Below are positions 19,974 through 29,645 of a stretch of 64,000 bases of DNA, piece by piece; the stretch's first letter is position 1; each line of letters begins with the position of its first letter. The position numbers and the translations under genes are program-made. The notes below the pieces were generated by a model. It saw only the letters and a program-made list of their open reading frames with translations. It was not told where the DNA came from and ran no database searches. Origin of the DNA: Shinella pollutisoli (GTDB taxonomy: Bacteria > Pseudomonadota > Alphaproteobacteria > Rhizobiales > Rhizobiaceae); NCBI RefSeq assembly GCF_024609765.1, contig NZ_JANFDG010000021.1, positions 34,263-98,262 of the forward strand, given 5' to 3'.

Positions 19974-21359
19974 ATGCACTATGCGCCGGCGCATCGCGAG
20001 GACAACAGCTGGGCCGCCCATTTCCGGGCGACGCTTTCGCTCGGCATCCCGCTGATCGGCGCGCAGCTCGCCCAGCTCGGCATCCACACGACGGACGTCG
20101 TCATCCTCGGGCGGCTAGGAGCCGCGCACCTGGCGGCGATCGTGCTGTCCGGCCAGTTCTTCTTCACCATCTTCATCTTCGGCTCGGGCTTCGCCAACGC
20201 GGTGATGCCGATGGTCGCGCAGGCCTATGGCCGCGGCGACACGGCGTCGGTGCGGCGCGCCGTGCGCATGGGCATGTGGGTGTCGATCCTCTTCGCGCTT
20301 GCCGCCGTGCCGCTGTTCTACCATGCGGAGGAGATCCTGCTTCTCGCCGGCCAGCGGCCGGAGGTGGCGGCGCTGTCCGGCCGCTATCTCGCCATCGCGC
20401 AGTGGGGGCTCGCGCCGGCGCTGCTCTTCATGACGCTGCGCGGCCTCGTCAGCGCGCACGGGCGCGCGGGCATCATCCTCTACCTGACGCTGCTGATCCT
20501 CGCGGTGAACGCCGTCTTCGCCTACGGGCTGGTGCTCGGCCGCCTCGGCATGCCGGCGCTCGGCATCGAGGGGGCGGCCATCGTCTCCGCGGGCGTCAAC
20601 ACGCTGAGCTTCGTGCTGATCGTCGCCTATATCCAGTGGCGGCCGGAGCTCAGCCGCTACGAGCTCTTCGTGCGCTTCTGGCGGCCGGACTGGCCGGCCT
20701 TCCGCGAGGTGGTGCATCTCGGCCTGCCGATCGGGCTGACGGTGCTCGCCGAGACGAGCCTGTTCGGCGGCGCCTCGCTCCTGATGGGCAATATCGGCAC
20801 GCTGGAACTCGCCGCCCACGGCATCGCGCTGCAGCTCGCCTCGATCGCCTTCATGATCCCGCTCGGCCTCGCGCAGGCCGGCACGGTGCGCGTCGGCGTG
20901 GCGCACGGGCGCAGCGACGGCCTGGCGCTGGTGCGTGCCTCCTGGGCGGTGGTGGCGCTCGCCGCGGCGATCGCGATCGCCGGCGGGCTGCTCTTCGCGC
21001 TGATGCCGACGCGGCTCGCCTCCGTCTTCCTCGACGAGACGGCGGCGGATTCGGCGGCCGTGCTCGCCATCGCCAGCCCCTTCGTGGTGATCGCCGGCCT
21101 GTTCCAGCTCGTCGACGGCCTGCAGGCGATCGCCGCCGGACTGCTGCGCGGCCTCAAGGACACGCGGGTGCCGATGATCCTGGCGCTCGTCTCCTACTGG
21201 CCGATCGGCTTCGTCTGCGCCTGGTTCTTCGCCTTCCCGGCCGGCTTCGGCGGCATCGGCGTCTGGTTCGGCTTCCTGAGCGGGCTGGGGGCCGCGGCCC
21301 TCCTGCTCAACTGGCGCTACTATCGCTTCGCCCGCCGCATCGTCGCCGCGCACCGGTAA
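19974..21359 (+). CDS. MATE-family multidrug/cation efflux transporter
   Basis: 461 residues, NorM type, with twelve predicted membrane segments. It starts MHYAPAHREDNSWAAHFRATLSLGIPLIGAQLAQ at 19974 (GGCAGGT upstream). Membrane-embedded motifs include TTDVVILGRLGAAHLAA (the conserved acidic residue of helix 1), NAVMPMVAQAYGRGD and, in the second half, the matching GLPIGLTVLAE and ELAAHGIALQL. It exchanges Na+ or H+ for cationic drugs or metabolites. Divergent from the DMT exporter gene with a 251-bp gap, and convergent with carA. Confidence 0.94.
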   Translation: MHYAPAHREDNSWAAHFRATLSLGIPLIGAQLAQLGIHTTDVVILGRLGAAHLAAIVLSGQFFFTIFIFGSGFANAVMPMVAQAYGRGDTASVRRAVRMGMWVSILFALAAVPLFYHAEEILLLAGQRPEVAALSGRYLAIAQWGLAPALLFMTLRGLVSAHGRAGIILYLTLLILAVNAVFAYGLVLGRLGMPALGIEGAAIVSAGVNTLSFVLIVAYIQWRPELSRYELFVRFWRPDWPAFREVVHLGLPIGLTVLAETSLFGGASLLMGNIGTLELAAHGIALQLASIAFMIPLGLAQAGTVRVGVAHGRSDGLALVRASWAVVALAAAIAIAGGLLFALMPTRLASVFLDETAADSAAVLAIASPFVVIAGLFQLVDGLQAIAAGLLRGLKDTRVPMILALVSYWPIGFVCAWFFAFPAGFGGIGVWFGFLSGLGAAALLLNWRYYRFARRIVAAHR

Positions 21360-21365
21360 AGCGAA

Positions 21366-21391
21366 AGGCCCCGGAGTCTCCTCCGGGGCCT
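21366..21391. terminator. Bidirectional hairpin between MATE gene and carA
   Basis: Perfect 11-bp stem AGGCCCCGGAG / CTCCGGGGCCT with a TCTC loop, placed 6 bp after the MATE stop and 19 bp after the carA stop (convergent). The T-run is weak on both sides, so termination efficiency is uncertain. Confidence 0.65.
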
Positions 21392-21410
21392 GAACCGTCC
21401 TGCCGGGTTG

Positions 21411-22619
21411 TCAGGCGCGTTCGGGGATCGCCGCCTCGCCCTTCTTCTCGCGCACGAGGTTGATGAAGCGGCGGAAGAGATAGTGGCTGTCCTGCGGGCC
21501 GGGCGAGGCCTCCGGGTGGTGCTGCACGGAGAAGACCGGCCTGCCGACGAGGCGCAGCCCGCAGTTCGAGCCGTCGAACAGCGAGACATGCGTCTCCTCG
21601 ACGCCGTCGGGCAGCGTCGCCGAGGAGACGGCGAAGCCGTGGTTCATCGAGACGATCTCCACCTTGCCGGTCGTGTGGTCCTTGACCGGGTGGTTGGCGC
21701 CGTGATGGCCCTGGTGCATCTTCTCGGTCGTGGCGCCGAGCGCGAGCCCGAGCATCTGGTGGCCGAGGCAGATGCCGAAGATCGGGATGCCGCTGTCGAT
21801 CAGCGCGCGGATGACCGGCACCGCATATTCGCCGGTCGCGGCCGGGTCGCCCGGGCCGTTGGAGAGGAAGATGCCGTCCGGCTCGAGGGCGAGCACCTCT
21901 TCCGCGCTCGTCGTCGCCGGCATGACCGTGACCTTGCAGCCGAGGCCGGTGAAGAGGCGCAGGATGTTGCGCTTGACGCCGTAGTCGAGGGCGACGATGT
22001 GGTACTTCGCGTCATCCTCGGCGAGCGTGTCGTAGCCCTCGTTCCAGACCCAGGGCTTCTCGCTCCAGCGCGAGGACTGGCCCGACGAGGCTTGCCTGGC
22101 GAGGTCGAGGCCGACGAGGCCGCCCCAGGCCTTCGCCTCCGCCTTCAGCGTCTCGATGTCGAAGACGCCGTTCGGGTCGTGGGCGATCACCGCGTTCGGC
22201 GCGCCGTTCTCGCGGATCCAGGCCGTCAGCGCCCGGGTATCGATGCCGGACAGGCCGATGATGCCGCGGGCCTTCAGCCACTGGTCGAGGTGCTTGGCCG
22301 CACGGTAGTTCGACGGGTCGGTGATGTCGGCCTTGAAGATGACGCCGACGGCGCCGTGGCGGGCGGCGGGCGTCAGGTCCTCGATGTCCTCGTCATTGGC
22401 GCCGATGTTGCCGATGTGCGGGAAGGTGAAGGTGACGATCTGGCCGAGATAGGAGGGGTCGGTCAGGATCTCCTGGTATCCCGTCAGCGCCGTGTTGAAG
22501 CAGACCTCGGCCGTCACCTTGCCGGTGGCGCCGATGCCCTTGCCCTCGATCACCGTGCCGTCGGCGAGGACGAGGAGGGCGGTCGGCTTTTCGGAGGTCC
22601 ATGCGGGTGTCGCGGTCAT
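21411..22619 (-). CDS. carA: Carbamoyl-phosphate synthase small subunit
   Basis: 402-residue glutaminase subunit that supplies ammonia to CarB. ATG 22619 gives MTATPAWTSEKPTALLVLADGTVIEGKGIG, followed by the N-terminal small-subunit domain (GYQEILTDPSYLGQIVTFTFPHIGN). The class I amidotransferase domain has PIFGICLGHQMLGLALG (nucleophile cysteine) and FSVQHHPEASPGPQDS (catalytic H and E). The frame upstream to 22778 is not supported. carB is encoded separately 5.7 kb away. Confidence 0.98.
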   Translation of the reverse strand: MTATPAWTSEKPTALLVLADGTVIEGKGIGATGKVTAEVCFNTALTGYQEILTDPSYLGQIVTFTFPHIGNIGANDEDIEDLTPAARHGAVGVIFKADITDPSNYRAAKHLDQWLKARGIIGLSGIDTRALTAWIRENGAPNAVIAHDPNGVFDIETLKAEAKAWGGLVGLDLARQASSGQSSRWSEKPWVWNEGYDTLAEDDAKYHIVALDYGVKRNILRLFTGLGCKVTVMPATTSAEEVLALEPDGIFLSNGPGDPAATGEYAVPVIRALIDSGIPIFGICLGHQMLGLALGATTEKMHQGHHGANHPVKDHTTGKVEIVSMNHGFAVSSATLPDGVEETHVSLFDGSNCGLRLVGRPVFSVQHHPEASPGPQDSHYLFRRFINLVREKKGEAAIPERA

Positions 22620-22940
22620 GAGTATCCCGTTTCCGGCGTCGGGCGCGCGGCTTGAAAGCCGGGGGGCCGGACACCATTTTTGTGCAGGCAGGGGCGCGCG
22701 GAAGCCCGCGTTGGTTCGCCCCGGTTGCCGATTTTCGTGCAGGTGCCGGAAAATAGACAAAGCGGACGGCAGGGTCAACCGCTGCCCGCCGATTATCCGG
22801 AATTATAAGGCGCGCAGAATCAAGGGCTTGTGCAATCCGATTGCCGCAGGCCCCTTCGCCGGTCTATGAGCATGCGCTATCAGCAGAGGATCGAAGCCCG
22901 TCCCGCGGCCGGCGCCGGGAGGCTTCCAGTGGAGAAAGAC
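22620..22940. other. Divergent intergenic region, carA to yqeY
   Basis: 320 bp holding the promoters of both divergent genes. No convincing attenuator, riboswitch-like fold or small ORF was seen on either strand; an open frame from 22830 reads into yqeY but has no ribosome-binding site. Confidence 0.5.
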
Positions 22941-23390
22941 ATGCGTGATCAACTCGCAAACGCCCTCAAGGACGCGCTGAAGGCCAAGGACGCCTGCCGC
23001 GTCTCGACGCTCCGGCTGATCCAGGCGACGGTCAAGGACCGCGACATCGCCAATCGCGGCGTGGGCAAGGGCCCGGTCACGGACGAGGAGATCATGCAGA
23101 TCCTCGCCAAGATGATCAAGCAGCGCGAGGAATCCTCGAAGATCTTCGCCGAGAACGGCCGTCCGGAACTGGCGGCGCAGGAGCGCCAGGAAATCGCCGT
23201 CATCGAGGACTTCCTGCCGGAGCAGATCTCCGAGGAGAAGATGAGGGCGCTCGTCGCCGCCGTCGTCACGGAGACCGGCGCGCACGGCCTGCGCGACATG
23301 GGCAAGTGCATGGCGGCGCTGCGCGAGCGCTACCCCGGCCAGATGGATTTCGCCAAGGCTTCCGGCGTGGTGAAGGACCTCCTCAAGTAG
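22941..23390 (+). CDS. GatB/YqeY domain protein
   Basis: 149 residues. ATG 22941 follows GGAGAAAGAC and yields MRDQLANALKDALKAKD, the standard family start. All-helical YqeY domain: TVKDRDIANRG, GPVTDEEIMQILAKMIKQREES, AVIEDFLPEQISEE and a C-terminal GKCMAALRERYPGQMDFAKASGVVKDLL. This tail domain is shared with GatB of the tRNA-dependent amidotransferase and probably binds tRNA or the aminoacylation machinery; the free-standing protein has no firmly assigned function. Its place upstream of dnaG and rpoD is conserved in rhizobia. Confidence 0.92.
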   Translation: MRDQLANALKDALKAKDACRVSTLRLIQATVKDRDIANRGVGKGPVTDEEIMQILAKMIKQREESSKIFAENGRPELAAQERQEIAVIEDFLPEQISEEKMRALVAAVVTETGAHGLRDMGKCMAALRERYPGQMDFAKASGVVKDLLK

Positions 23391-23415
23391 GACACCGGCC
23401 GATTCCAGCTTGGGA

Positions 23416-23438
23416 AAGGCGGCTTCGGCCGCCTTTTT
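23416..23438 (+). terminator. Intrinsic terminator after yqeY
   Basis: Stem AAGGCGGC / GCCGCCTT with a TTCG tetraloop followed by T-rich sequence; 25 bp after the stop codon. Confidence 0.87.
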
Positions 23439-23467
23439 CATGCGGCCGGCGGCCCGGCCCGGCGCGC

Positions 23468-23492
23468 GGAACCAAATGCCGCCGGCGTGGTT
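23468..23492 (+). promoter_or_regulatory. Possible EcfG/RpoE2 promoter
   Basis: GGAAC (23468-23472), 18 nt, TT (23491-23492). The base pair before TT is GG rather than the preferred CG, and the start codon is 140 bp away, so this is weaker than the other candidates. Confidence 0.45.
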
Positions 23493-23632
23493 ATACCCGG
23501 CAAGATTGGAGCCTGACGATGCCTCGCCGCGCGCGTGCATCGCTCGCCCCCGCATGCGTGAATGCCAGGCTGCCGGATGGTCAGGTCGCGCGTTCGAGCC
23601 CCGGCGGTCCTTCGACAACGGAGACCGAGCCG

Positions 23633-23971
23633 ATGCGTTTCGCCCTTCTTCTGCTTTCCTTGAGCCCGTTCCTCTGCCCTCCGGCGCTCGCCCACGACGC
23701 GGCGAGCGGCTGGCAGTACGAGGCCTTCTGCTGCAACGGCAACAGCCACAACGGCGACTGCCAGATGATTCCCTCCGAGAAGGTGCGCATCATCGCCGGC
23801 GGCTACAAGATCACGCTCGCGCCCGGCGACCACCGGCTCGCCACGCGCAGCCACATCTTCCGCCTCTCGCAGGACACGACCCGCCGCTCGCAGGACGGCG
23901 AATACCATCTCTGTCTCTATCCCGACGAGAACACGCCGCGCTGCTTCTACGCGCCCGAGCTCGGTTTCTGA
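23633..23971 (+). CDS. Small secreted cysteine-containing protein
   Basis: 112 residues with a clear signal peptide (MRFALLLLSLSPFLCPPALA, cleavage near residue 20). The mature protein is about 92 residues with five cysteines (FCCNGNSHNGDC, YHLCLYPDE, PRCFYAP), suggesting disulfides in the periplasm. No domain that I recognise. The start at 23633 is chosen for the signal peptide; the longer frame upstream has a non-protein-like composition. It precedes dnaG by 60 bp on the same strand, but is probably transcribed separately. Confidence 0.8.
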   Translation: MRFALLLLSLSPFLCPPALAHDAASGWQYEAFCCNGNSHNGDCQMIPSEKVRIIAGGYKITLAPGDHRLATRSHIFRLSQDTTRRSQDGEYHLCLYPDENTPRCFYAPELGF

Positions 23972-24031
23972 GCGCGGGACGGCTGGCGGCGGAAGCGCCG
24001 CATGGTTATATGAACCTCGACCGAGGTACCC

Positions 24032-25996
24032 ATGCGCTTTTCCAATGCCTTTCTCGACGAGATCCGCGACCGCGTCCCGATTTCCGACGTGATCGGCAAG
24101 CGCGTGACCTGGGACCGGCGCAAGACCAACGTCTCGCGCGGCGACTACTGGGCCTGCTGCCCCTTCCACGGCGAGAAGTCGCCGAGCTTCCACTGCGAGG
24201 ACCGCAAGGGCCGCTACCATTGCTTCGGCTGCGGCGTCTCGGGCGATCATTTCCGCTTCCTCACCGATCTCGACGGCCTCTCCTTCCCCGAGGCGGTGCA
24301 GCAGATCGCCGACATGGCCGGCATCGCCATGCCGCAGCCCGACCCGCAGGCCGAGCGGCGCGAGAAGGAGCGCATGGGCCTCGTCGAGGTGATGGAGATG
24401 GCCTCGCGCTTCTTCGAGGAGCAGTTGCAGACGCCGGCGGGCGCGCGCGCGCGCGCCTACCTGCGCGACCGCGGCCTTTCCGGCCGCACCATCGAGACCT
24501 TCCGCCTCGGCTACGCACCGGACAGCCGCAATGCGCTGAAGGAATTCCTCGCCGGCAAGGGCGTGCCGAAGGAGGCGATCGAGGCCTGCGGCCTCGTCGT
24601 GCACGGGCCGGACATCCCCGTCTCCTACGACCGCTTCCGCGACCGCATCATGTTCCCGATCCTGTCCCTGCGCGAGAAGGTGATCGCCTTCGGCGGGCGC
24701 GCCATGTCGCCGGACGCGCCGGCGAAATACCTCAATTCCAACGAGACCGAGCTCTTCCACAAGGGCAGCGTGCTCTACAACCACGCCCGCGCGCGCCGCG
24801 CCGTGCAGGACGCCGGCACGGTGATCGCCGTCGAGGGCTACATGGACGTGATCGCGCTGCACCAGGCCGGCATCGACAATGCGGTGGCGCCGCTCGGCAC
24901 GGCGCTCACCGAGAATCAGCTCGACCTCATCTGGAAGATGACGCCGCAGCCGGTGCTCTGCTTCGACGGCGACGGCGCGGGCCTGCGGGCGGCGAGCCGC
25001 GCGGCGGACCTCGCGCTGCCGCATATCCGCCCTGGCCGCAGCGTGCGCTTCGCGCTCCTTCCCGACGGCAAGGACCCCGACGACCTCGTGCGCCACGAGG
25101 GCCGCACGCCCTTCGACGCGGTGATGGCGGGCGCGCGGCCGCTTGCCGACATGATCTGGAACCGCGAGGTGCAGGCAGGCCCCCTCGACACGCCGGAGAG
25201 CCGCGCGGAGCTGGAGGCGCGGCTTCGCCGCATCACCGGCACGATCGCCGACGAGGACGTGCGCCGCCATTACCAGCAGGAGATGCGCGACCGGCTCAAC
25301 GCCTTCTTCCGCCCGGCACGGACTGCAGGCGGCGAGCGCGGCGGCTTTGCCGGCAACCGGCAGGGCGGCCGGGGCGGGCGCGGGAGCCAGCGGGAGCTCG
25401 CCGCCCCGGCGGGCGTCTCCGACCGGCTCGCCCGCTCGGCGCTGGTGCGCGGGGCGGAAGCGCTGCCGGCCCTGCGCGAAAGCGTGCTGGCGCTCACCAT
25501 CGTCAACCATCCGGGCCTGCTCTTCGACGAGTACGACGAGATCGCCGCCATCGAATACGAGAACCGCGACCTGCAGCGGCTCTGGTCGGCGGCGCTCGGC
25601 ATCGCCGGCTCGGTGGGCGCACGCCTCGACCGCGCCCGCCTCGTCGAGGAACTGGAGGCGGCCGGCTTCGCGATGCTTCTGAAGGGGCTCGAACAGCAGG
25701 TCCGCAATTCCCGCCTGTGGACCGCCACGATCGAGGCGGCGCCGGAGGATGCGCGCGAGGGCTATCTCCAGGCGATGGCGCTGCACAAGCGCACCCGTGC
25801 GCTGGTGCGTGAGCGCCGCGAGCTCGAACGCGACCTCGCGCAGGCCACCGAGGAGGGCGACGGCGAGCGCGTGCCGCAGATCCTGCGCGCGCTGCAGGAA
25901 GTGCAGCTCGAAACGGTGCGGCTCGAGAACCAGGAGGCGATCATCGACGGCTTCGGCGTGCTCTCCGGGCGGGTGAAGGGGCCGGCGGGGAAGTAG
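24032..25996 (+). CDS. dnaG: DNA primase
   Basis: 654 residues. Synthesises RNA primers at the replication fork with DnaB. N-terminal CHC2 zinc-binding domain (CCPFHGEKSPSFHCEDRKG then HCFGCG). Catalytic TOPRIM core: VIAVEGYMDVIALHQAG (acidic E), LCFDGDGAG (DxD) and FALLPDGKDPDDLVRHEG. The C-terminal helicase-interaction domain is divergent, separated by a glycine/arginine-rich linker (GGERGGFAGNRQGGRGGRG). Part of the yqeY-dnaG-rpoD macromolecular-synthesis block, here split by recQ, kbl and tdh. Confidence 0.98.
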   Translation: MRFSNAFLDEIRDRVPISDVIGKRVTWDRRKTNVSRGDYWACCPFHGEKSPSFHCEDRKGRYHCFGCGVSGDHFRFLTDLDGLSFPEAVQQIADMAGIAMPQPDPQAERREKERMGLVEVMEMASRFFEEQLQTPAGARARAYLRDRGLSGRTIETFRLGYAPDSRNALKEFLAGKGVPKEAIEACGLVVHGPDIPVSYDRFRDRIMFPILSLREKVIAFGGRAMSPDAPAKYLNSNETELFHKGSVLYNHARARRAVQDAGTVIAVEGYMDVIALHQAGIDNAVAPLGTALTENQLDLIWKMTPQPVLCFDGDGAGLRAASRAADLALPHIRPGRSVRFALLPDGKDPDDLVRHEGRTPFDAVMAGARPLADMIWNREVQAGPLDTPESRAELEARLRRITGTIADEDVRRHYQQEMRDRLNAFFRPARTAGGERGGFAGNRQGGRGGRGSQRELAAPAGVSDRLARSALVRGAEALPALRESVLALTIVNHPGLLFDEYDEIAAIEYENRDLQRLWSAALGIAGSVGARLDRARLVEELEAAGFAMLLKGLEQQVRNSRLWTATIEAAPEDAREGYLQAMALHKRTRALVRERRELERDLAQATEEGDGERVPQILRALQEVQLETVRLENQEAIIDGFGVLSGRVKGPAGK

Positions 25997-26010
25997 GGAG
26001 CTGTTGCGTG

Positions 26011-26166
26011 AGCCCCCCTCATCCGGCTGCCGCCACCTTCTCCCCGAGGGGAGAAGGGCAATGAGGCGAGGATTTCCTCCTTTTCCGGTTCAATTCCGAG
26101 GAAACCGGTACGTCATCTCCTTCTCCCCAGCGGGGAGAAGGTGGCGGCAGCCGGATGAGGGGGGCT
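26011..26166. repeat. Palindromic rhizobial repeat (REP/MITE-like), full inverted pair
   Basis: Perfect 35-bp inverted repeat: left arm 26011-26045, right arm 26132-26166 (AGCCCCCCTCATCCGGCTGC at the outer end), with smaller hairpins CTCCCCGAGGGGAG and CTCCCCAGCGGGGAG at the inner ends of the arms. Related copies lie at 28617-28666 and 34737-34882. The element occupies the gap between dnaG and recQ and could form a large cruciform or transcript hairpin. Confidence 0.88.
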
Positions 26167-26232
26167 CCCCAAATGCTTGCCACGCTACTCCCGGGCGGCC
26201 ATAGTCCCCGCGCACGAGAAGACGGAAATCGC

Positions 26233-28062
26233 ATGAACGACCATCGGCCACAGCAAAGCCCCCTCGACGTCCTCAAGCGCGTCTACGGCTACGATTCCTT
26301 CCGCGGCAAGCAGCAGGCGGTGATCGAGCACGTCACCGCGGGCGGCGACGCGGTCGTGCTCTTCCCGACGGGGGCGGGCAAGTCGCTCTGCTTCCAGGTC
26401 CCCGCACTCTGCCGTGACGGCGTCGGCATCGTCATCTCGCCGCTGATCGCGCTGATGCGCGACCAGGTGGAGGCGCTGAAGCAGGTCGGCGTCCGCGCCG
26501 CGGCCCTCAATTCGTCGCTGTCGCGCGAGGAGTTCTTCGCCGTGCGCGATGCGATGCGCAGGGGCGAGCTCGATCTTCTTTACGTCACGCCCGAGCGCAT
26601 CGTCACCGACGGTTTCGCCGAGCTGGTGGCGGATGCGCGCATCGCTCTCTTCGCGATCGACGAGGCGCATTGCGTCTCGCAATGGGGCCACGACTTCCGG
26701 CCGGAATACCGCGCGCTCGGCGTCATCGGCGAGCGCTATCCCGGCGTGCCGCGCCTCGCGCTGACGGCGACCGCCGACCCGCACACGCGCGACGACATCG
26801 TCGAGCGGCTGGGACTGACGGGCGCAAGGATCTTCACCACCTCCTTCGACCGCCCGAACATTTTTTACGAGATCGCCGAGCGCGACCAGCCGCGCCAGCA
26901 GCTCCTGCGCTTCCTGTCGCGTCACGAAGGCGAGAGCGGCATCGTCTACTGCCTCTCGCGCGCCAAGGTGGAGGAGACGGCCGAATGGCTGAACGGGCAG
27001 GGCGTGCGGGCGCTGCCCTATCACGCCGGCTTCGACCGCGCGGTGCGCGACGCCAACCAGGACGCCTTCCTCAAGGAGGAGAATCTCTGCCTGGTGGCGA
27101 CCGTCGCCTTCGGCATGGGCATCGACAAGCCGGACGTGCGCTACGTCGCCCATCTCGACCTGCCGGGCTCGGTCGAGGCCTATTACCAGGAGACCGGCCG
27201 TGCCGGGCGCGACGGCCTGCCGTCCGAGGCCTGGATGGCCTACGGGATGGCCGACGTGGTGCAGCGCCGCCGCATGATCGACGAGGGGGGCGCTGCCGAC
27301 GAGATCAAGCGCGTCGAGCGCGCCAAGCTCAACGCGCTGCTCGCCATCTGCGAGACGGCCGGCTGCCGGCGCCAGGCGATCCTCGCCCATTTCGGCGAGG
27401 CGCATCCGGGCAATTGCGGCCATTGCGACACCTGCCGCAATCCGGTCGAGACCTGGGACGGCACGGAGGCGGCGATCAAGGCGCTCGCCGCCGTCTACCG
27501 CACCGGCGAGCGCTTCGGCGCGGCGCATGTCATCGACGTGCTCGTGGGGAACGTCAACGAGAAGACGCAGCGCTTCGGCCACACCGACATGCCGGTCTTC
27601 GGCGCCGGCAAGGATATTTCCCCGCGCGTCTGGCAGTCGATCTTCCGGCAGTTGCTGGCCATGGGCCTCGTCAGCGTCGACCATTCCGCCTACGGCGCCT
27701 TCAAGCTGGAGCCGGAGGCGCGCGCCGTCTTCCGTCACGAGCGACAGGTCTCCTTCCGCAAGGACCGCGCGCCGGCGGGCCGCAAGGCCTCGCGCGGCGG
27801 TGCCTCGGCACGGCCGGATCGCGCCAACCTTGCGGGCGCCGAACGCGACCTGTTCGAGCTGCTGCGGGCCGAGCGGCTCTCCATCGCCAAGGAGCTCGAC
27901 GTGCCGCCCTACGTCGTCTTCCCGGACACGACGCTGATCGCCATGGCGAAGATGCGGCCGCGCGACCGGCTGGAGCTCCTCGACATTCCCGGCATCGGCG
28001 AGACCAAGCGCGACCGCTTCGGCGACGCCTTCCTCGCGGTGATCGAAGCCTTCGACGGATAG
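26233..28062 (+). CDS. recQ: ATP-dependent DNA helicase RecQ
   Basis: 609-residue 3'-5' helicase for recombination and fork repair. ATG 26233 gives [25 protein letters not shown]. Motif [17 protein letters not shown], motif [22 protein letters not shown] (DEAH), and motif VI region [21 protein letters not shown] zinc site: [12 protein letters not shown]...[10 protein letters not shown]-terminal HRDC domain ends the protein ([20 protein letters not shown]). Length and order of domains are standard. Confidence 0.97.
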   Translation: MNDHRPQQSPLDVLKRVYGYDSFRGKQQAVIEHVTAGGDAVVLFPTGAGKSLCFQVPALCRDGVGIVISPLIALMRDQVEALKQVGVRAAALNSSLSREEFFAVRDAMRRGELDLLYVTPERIVTDGFAELVADARIALFAIDEAHCVSQWGHDFRPEYRALGVIGERYPGVPRLALTATADPHTRDDIVERLGLTGARIFTTSFDRPNIFYEIAERDQPRQQLLRFLSRHEGESGIVYCLSRAKVEETAEWLNGQGVRALPYHAGFDRAVRDANQDAFLKEENLCLVATVAFGMGIDKPDVRYVAHLDLPGSVEAYYQETGRAGRDGLPSEAWMAYGMADVVQRRRMIDEGGAADEIKRVERAKLNALLAICETAGCRRQAILAHFGEAHPGNCGHCDTCRNPVETWDGTEAAIKALAAVYRTGERFGAAHVIDVLVGNVNEKTQRFGHTDMPVFGAGKDISPRVWQSIFRQLLAMGLVSVDHSAYGAFKLEPEARAVFRHERQVSFRKDRAPAGRKASRGGASARPDRANLAGAERDLFELLRAERLSIAKELDVPPYVVFPDTTLIAMAKMRPRDRLELLDIPGIGETKRDRFGDAFLAVIEAFDG

Positions 28063-28086
28063 CGGGGTTTTTGCGGCCGGCCTGTC

Positions 28087-28112
28087 GGAACAATCGCGGC
28101 GGCTTCGTCCTT
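28087..28112 (+). promoter_or_regulatory. Putative EcfG/RpoE2 general-stress promoter
   Basis: GGAAC (28087-28091), 19 nt, TT (28111-28112), 28 bp before the VOC-like gene. The surrounding block GGCTTCGTCCTTG recurs almost unchanged at the 36951 promoter. Confidence 0.65.
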
Positions 28113-28140
28113 GGGACCTGTCATCACGGAGGACGGTCCC

Positions 28141-28611
28141 ATGAAAGTCACGCAGCATCTCTGGTTCGAGAAGGACATGGAGGCGGCGATCCGCTTCTAT
28201 ACGTCGCTCATCCCCGGCTCGGTGCTGGAATGGATCAAACCGATCCCGGCCGATACGTCGAGCGAGCCGGCCGGCAGCGTGCGGATCGCGAGCTTCACGC
28301 TCGGCGACCAGCGCTACATGGCGATCGAGGCCGGGCCGCTCGATCCCTTCAACCACGCCTTCTCCATCATGGTCGAATGCGACACGCAGGCCGATCTCGA
28401 CCGGCTCTGGGATGCGCTCAAGGAGGGCGGCGCGGTCGAGGCCTGCGGCTGGCTCCGCGACCGCTGGGGCCTGTCCTGGCAGATCGCGCCGGCGCGGCTC
28501 GGCGAGCTGATGAACGATCCCGACCCGGACAGGGCGCGGCGCGTCACCGAGGCCATGCTGAAGATGGTGAAGCTCGACATCGCAGCGCTGGAGGCGGCGG
28601 CCGCCGGATGA
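28141..28611 (+). CDS. PhnB/VOC-family protein
   Basis: 156 residues; ATG 28141 follows GGAGG. One PhnB-type vicinal-oxygen-chelate domain: VTQHLWFEKDMEAAIRFYTS at the start, YMAIEAGPLDPFNHAFSIMV, then DRLWDALKEGG and DRWGLSWQIAP, the layout of proteins annotated as 3-demethylubiquinone-9 3-methyltransferase domain. Real substrates are unknown for this subfamily. Likely monocistronic under a stress promoter. Confidence 0.88.
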   Translation: MKVTQHLWFEKDMEAAIRFYTSLIPGSVLEWIKPIPADTSSEPAGSVRIASFTLGDQRYMAIEAGPLDPFNHAFSIMVECDTQADLDRLWDALKEGGAVEACGWLRDRWGLSWQIAPARLGELMNDPDPDRARRVTEAMLKMVKLDIAALEAAAAG

Positions 28612-28616
28612 GATTG

Positions 28617-28666
28617 CCCCTCATCCGGCCTGTCGGCCACCTTCTCCCCGCGGGCGGGGAGAAGGG
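28617..28666. repeat. Palindromic rhizobial repeat, single arm
   Basis: CCCCTCATCCGGCCTGTCGG followed by CCACCTTCTCCCC and the hairpin CCCCGCGGGCGGGG; one arm of the family at 26011-26166. It starts 5 bp after the preceding stop codon. Confidence 0.8.
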
Positions 28667-28769
28667 ATGTGCCGTGCTGTCTCCACGACCGTCGAGCGTT
28701 CGCGGGGCAGGTCAGGGCGAGGGACGGGGCTGGCCGTTTTGCGAGAGCCGGACATGGACCGTCCCGGTG

Positions 28770-29540
28770 TCACATCCTGACCGTCATGCCGCCGTCGACC
28801 ACCAGCACGTGGCCGTTGACGAAGGAGGCGGCGTCGCTGGCGAGGAACAGGGCGGCGCCGGCGATCTCGTCCGGCCGCGCCCAGCGCTGGACGGGAATGC
28901 GCTGGCGCACGAAGGGCATCAGGCTCTCGTCGGCGGCCATCGCCGCGTTGGTCTCCGTGGCGAACCAGCCGGGCGCGACGGCGTTGCTGGTGATGCCGTC
29001 CGGGCCGTATTCGACGGCCATGGCGCGCATCAGGCCGGTGAGCCCGTGCTTGGCCGCGGGATAGACGCCGTCGCCCGGCATGGCCACGTGCCCGTTGATC
29101 GAGGTGACGGCGATCAGCCGGCCGCGGCCCTGCCGCTTCATGATCGCGGCGGCGTCGCGCGACAATGTCGCGGCGGCGACGAGATCGGTGCGCAAGAGCG
29201 CCTCGATCGCTGCGTCGTCCATCCCGGAAAGCGGCCGACGGTCGCGCGCGCCGACATTGTTGACGAGGACGTCGAGCCGGCCGTGGTCGCGCTCGATTGC
29301 CGCGAGCAGCGCCTTCTGCGCGGCGCCGTCGGCGATGTCGAAGGCGGCGGCCGCGGCGCTGCCGCCGGCTTGCGCGATCGCCGCCACGGCGACGTCGAGC
29401 GTTTCGCGCGTGCGCCCCGTCACCACCACATGCGCGCCGGCCTCGGCGAGCGCCCTGGCGATCTCGAAGCCGAGCCCGCGCCCGCCGCCGGTGACGAGCG
29501 CCACGCGCCCCTTCTGCGAGAATTTGTCGATGATGCCCAT
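28770..29540 (-). CDS. SDR-family oxidoreductase (gluconate 5-dehydrogenase-like)
   Basis: 256 residues from ATG 29540 (MGIIDKFSQKGRVALVTGGGRGLGFEIARALAEAG). Classical SDR: TGGGRGLG cofactor motif, NNVGA, catalytic serine in VTSINGH, YPAAKHG (Y-x-x-x-K), and C-terminal ASFVNGHVLVVDGGMTV. The pattern is that of gluconate 5-dehydrogenase/3-oxoacyl reductase-like enzymes; the substrate is not known. It is divergent from kbl with a 105-bp gap. Confidence 0.92.
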   Translation of the reverse strand: MGIIDKFSQKGRVALVTGGGRGLGFEIARALAEAGAHVVVTGRTRETLDVAVAAIAQAGGSAAAAAFDIADGAAQKALLAAIERDHGRLDVLVNNVGARDRRPLSGMDDAAIEALLRTDLVAAATLSRDAAAIMKRQGRGRLIAVTSINGHVAMPGDGVYPAAKHGLTGLMRAMAVEYGPDGITSNAVAPGWFATETNAAMAADESLMPFVRQRIPVQRWARPDEIAGAALFLASDAASFVNGHVLVVDGGMTVRM

Positions 29541-29645
29541 GTCCGCATATCCCGTCCTGTTTCCGGTGATGTCAAGCTGCGGGCTGCAATGGCCGTGCCG
29601 CCATGCTAAGACAGCGTCCAATCATAATCATAAAGGGAGCCGCCC

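Noticed and set aside
23560..23620. tRNA-like fragment (GGTCGCGCGTTCGAGCCCCGG) before the small secreted protein
   Set aside because: The T-arm-like stretch does not form a 5-bp stem, and no acceptor, D-arm or anticodon arm pairs with it; probably chance.
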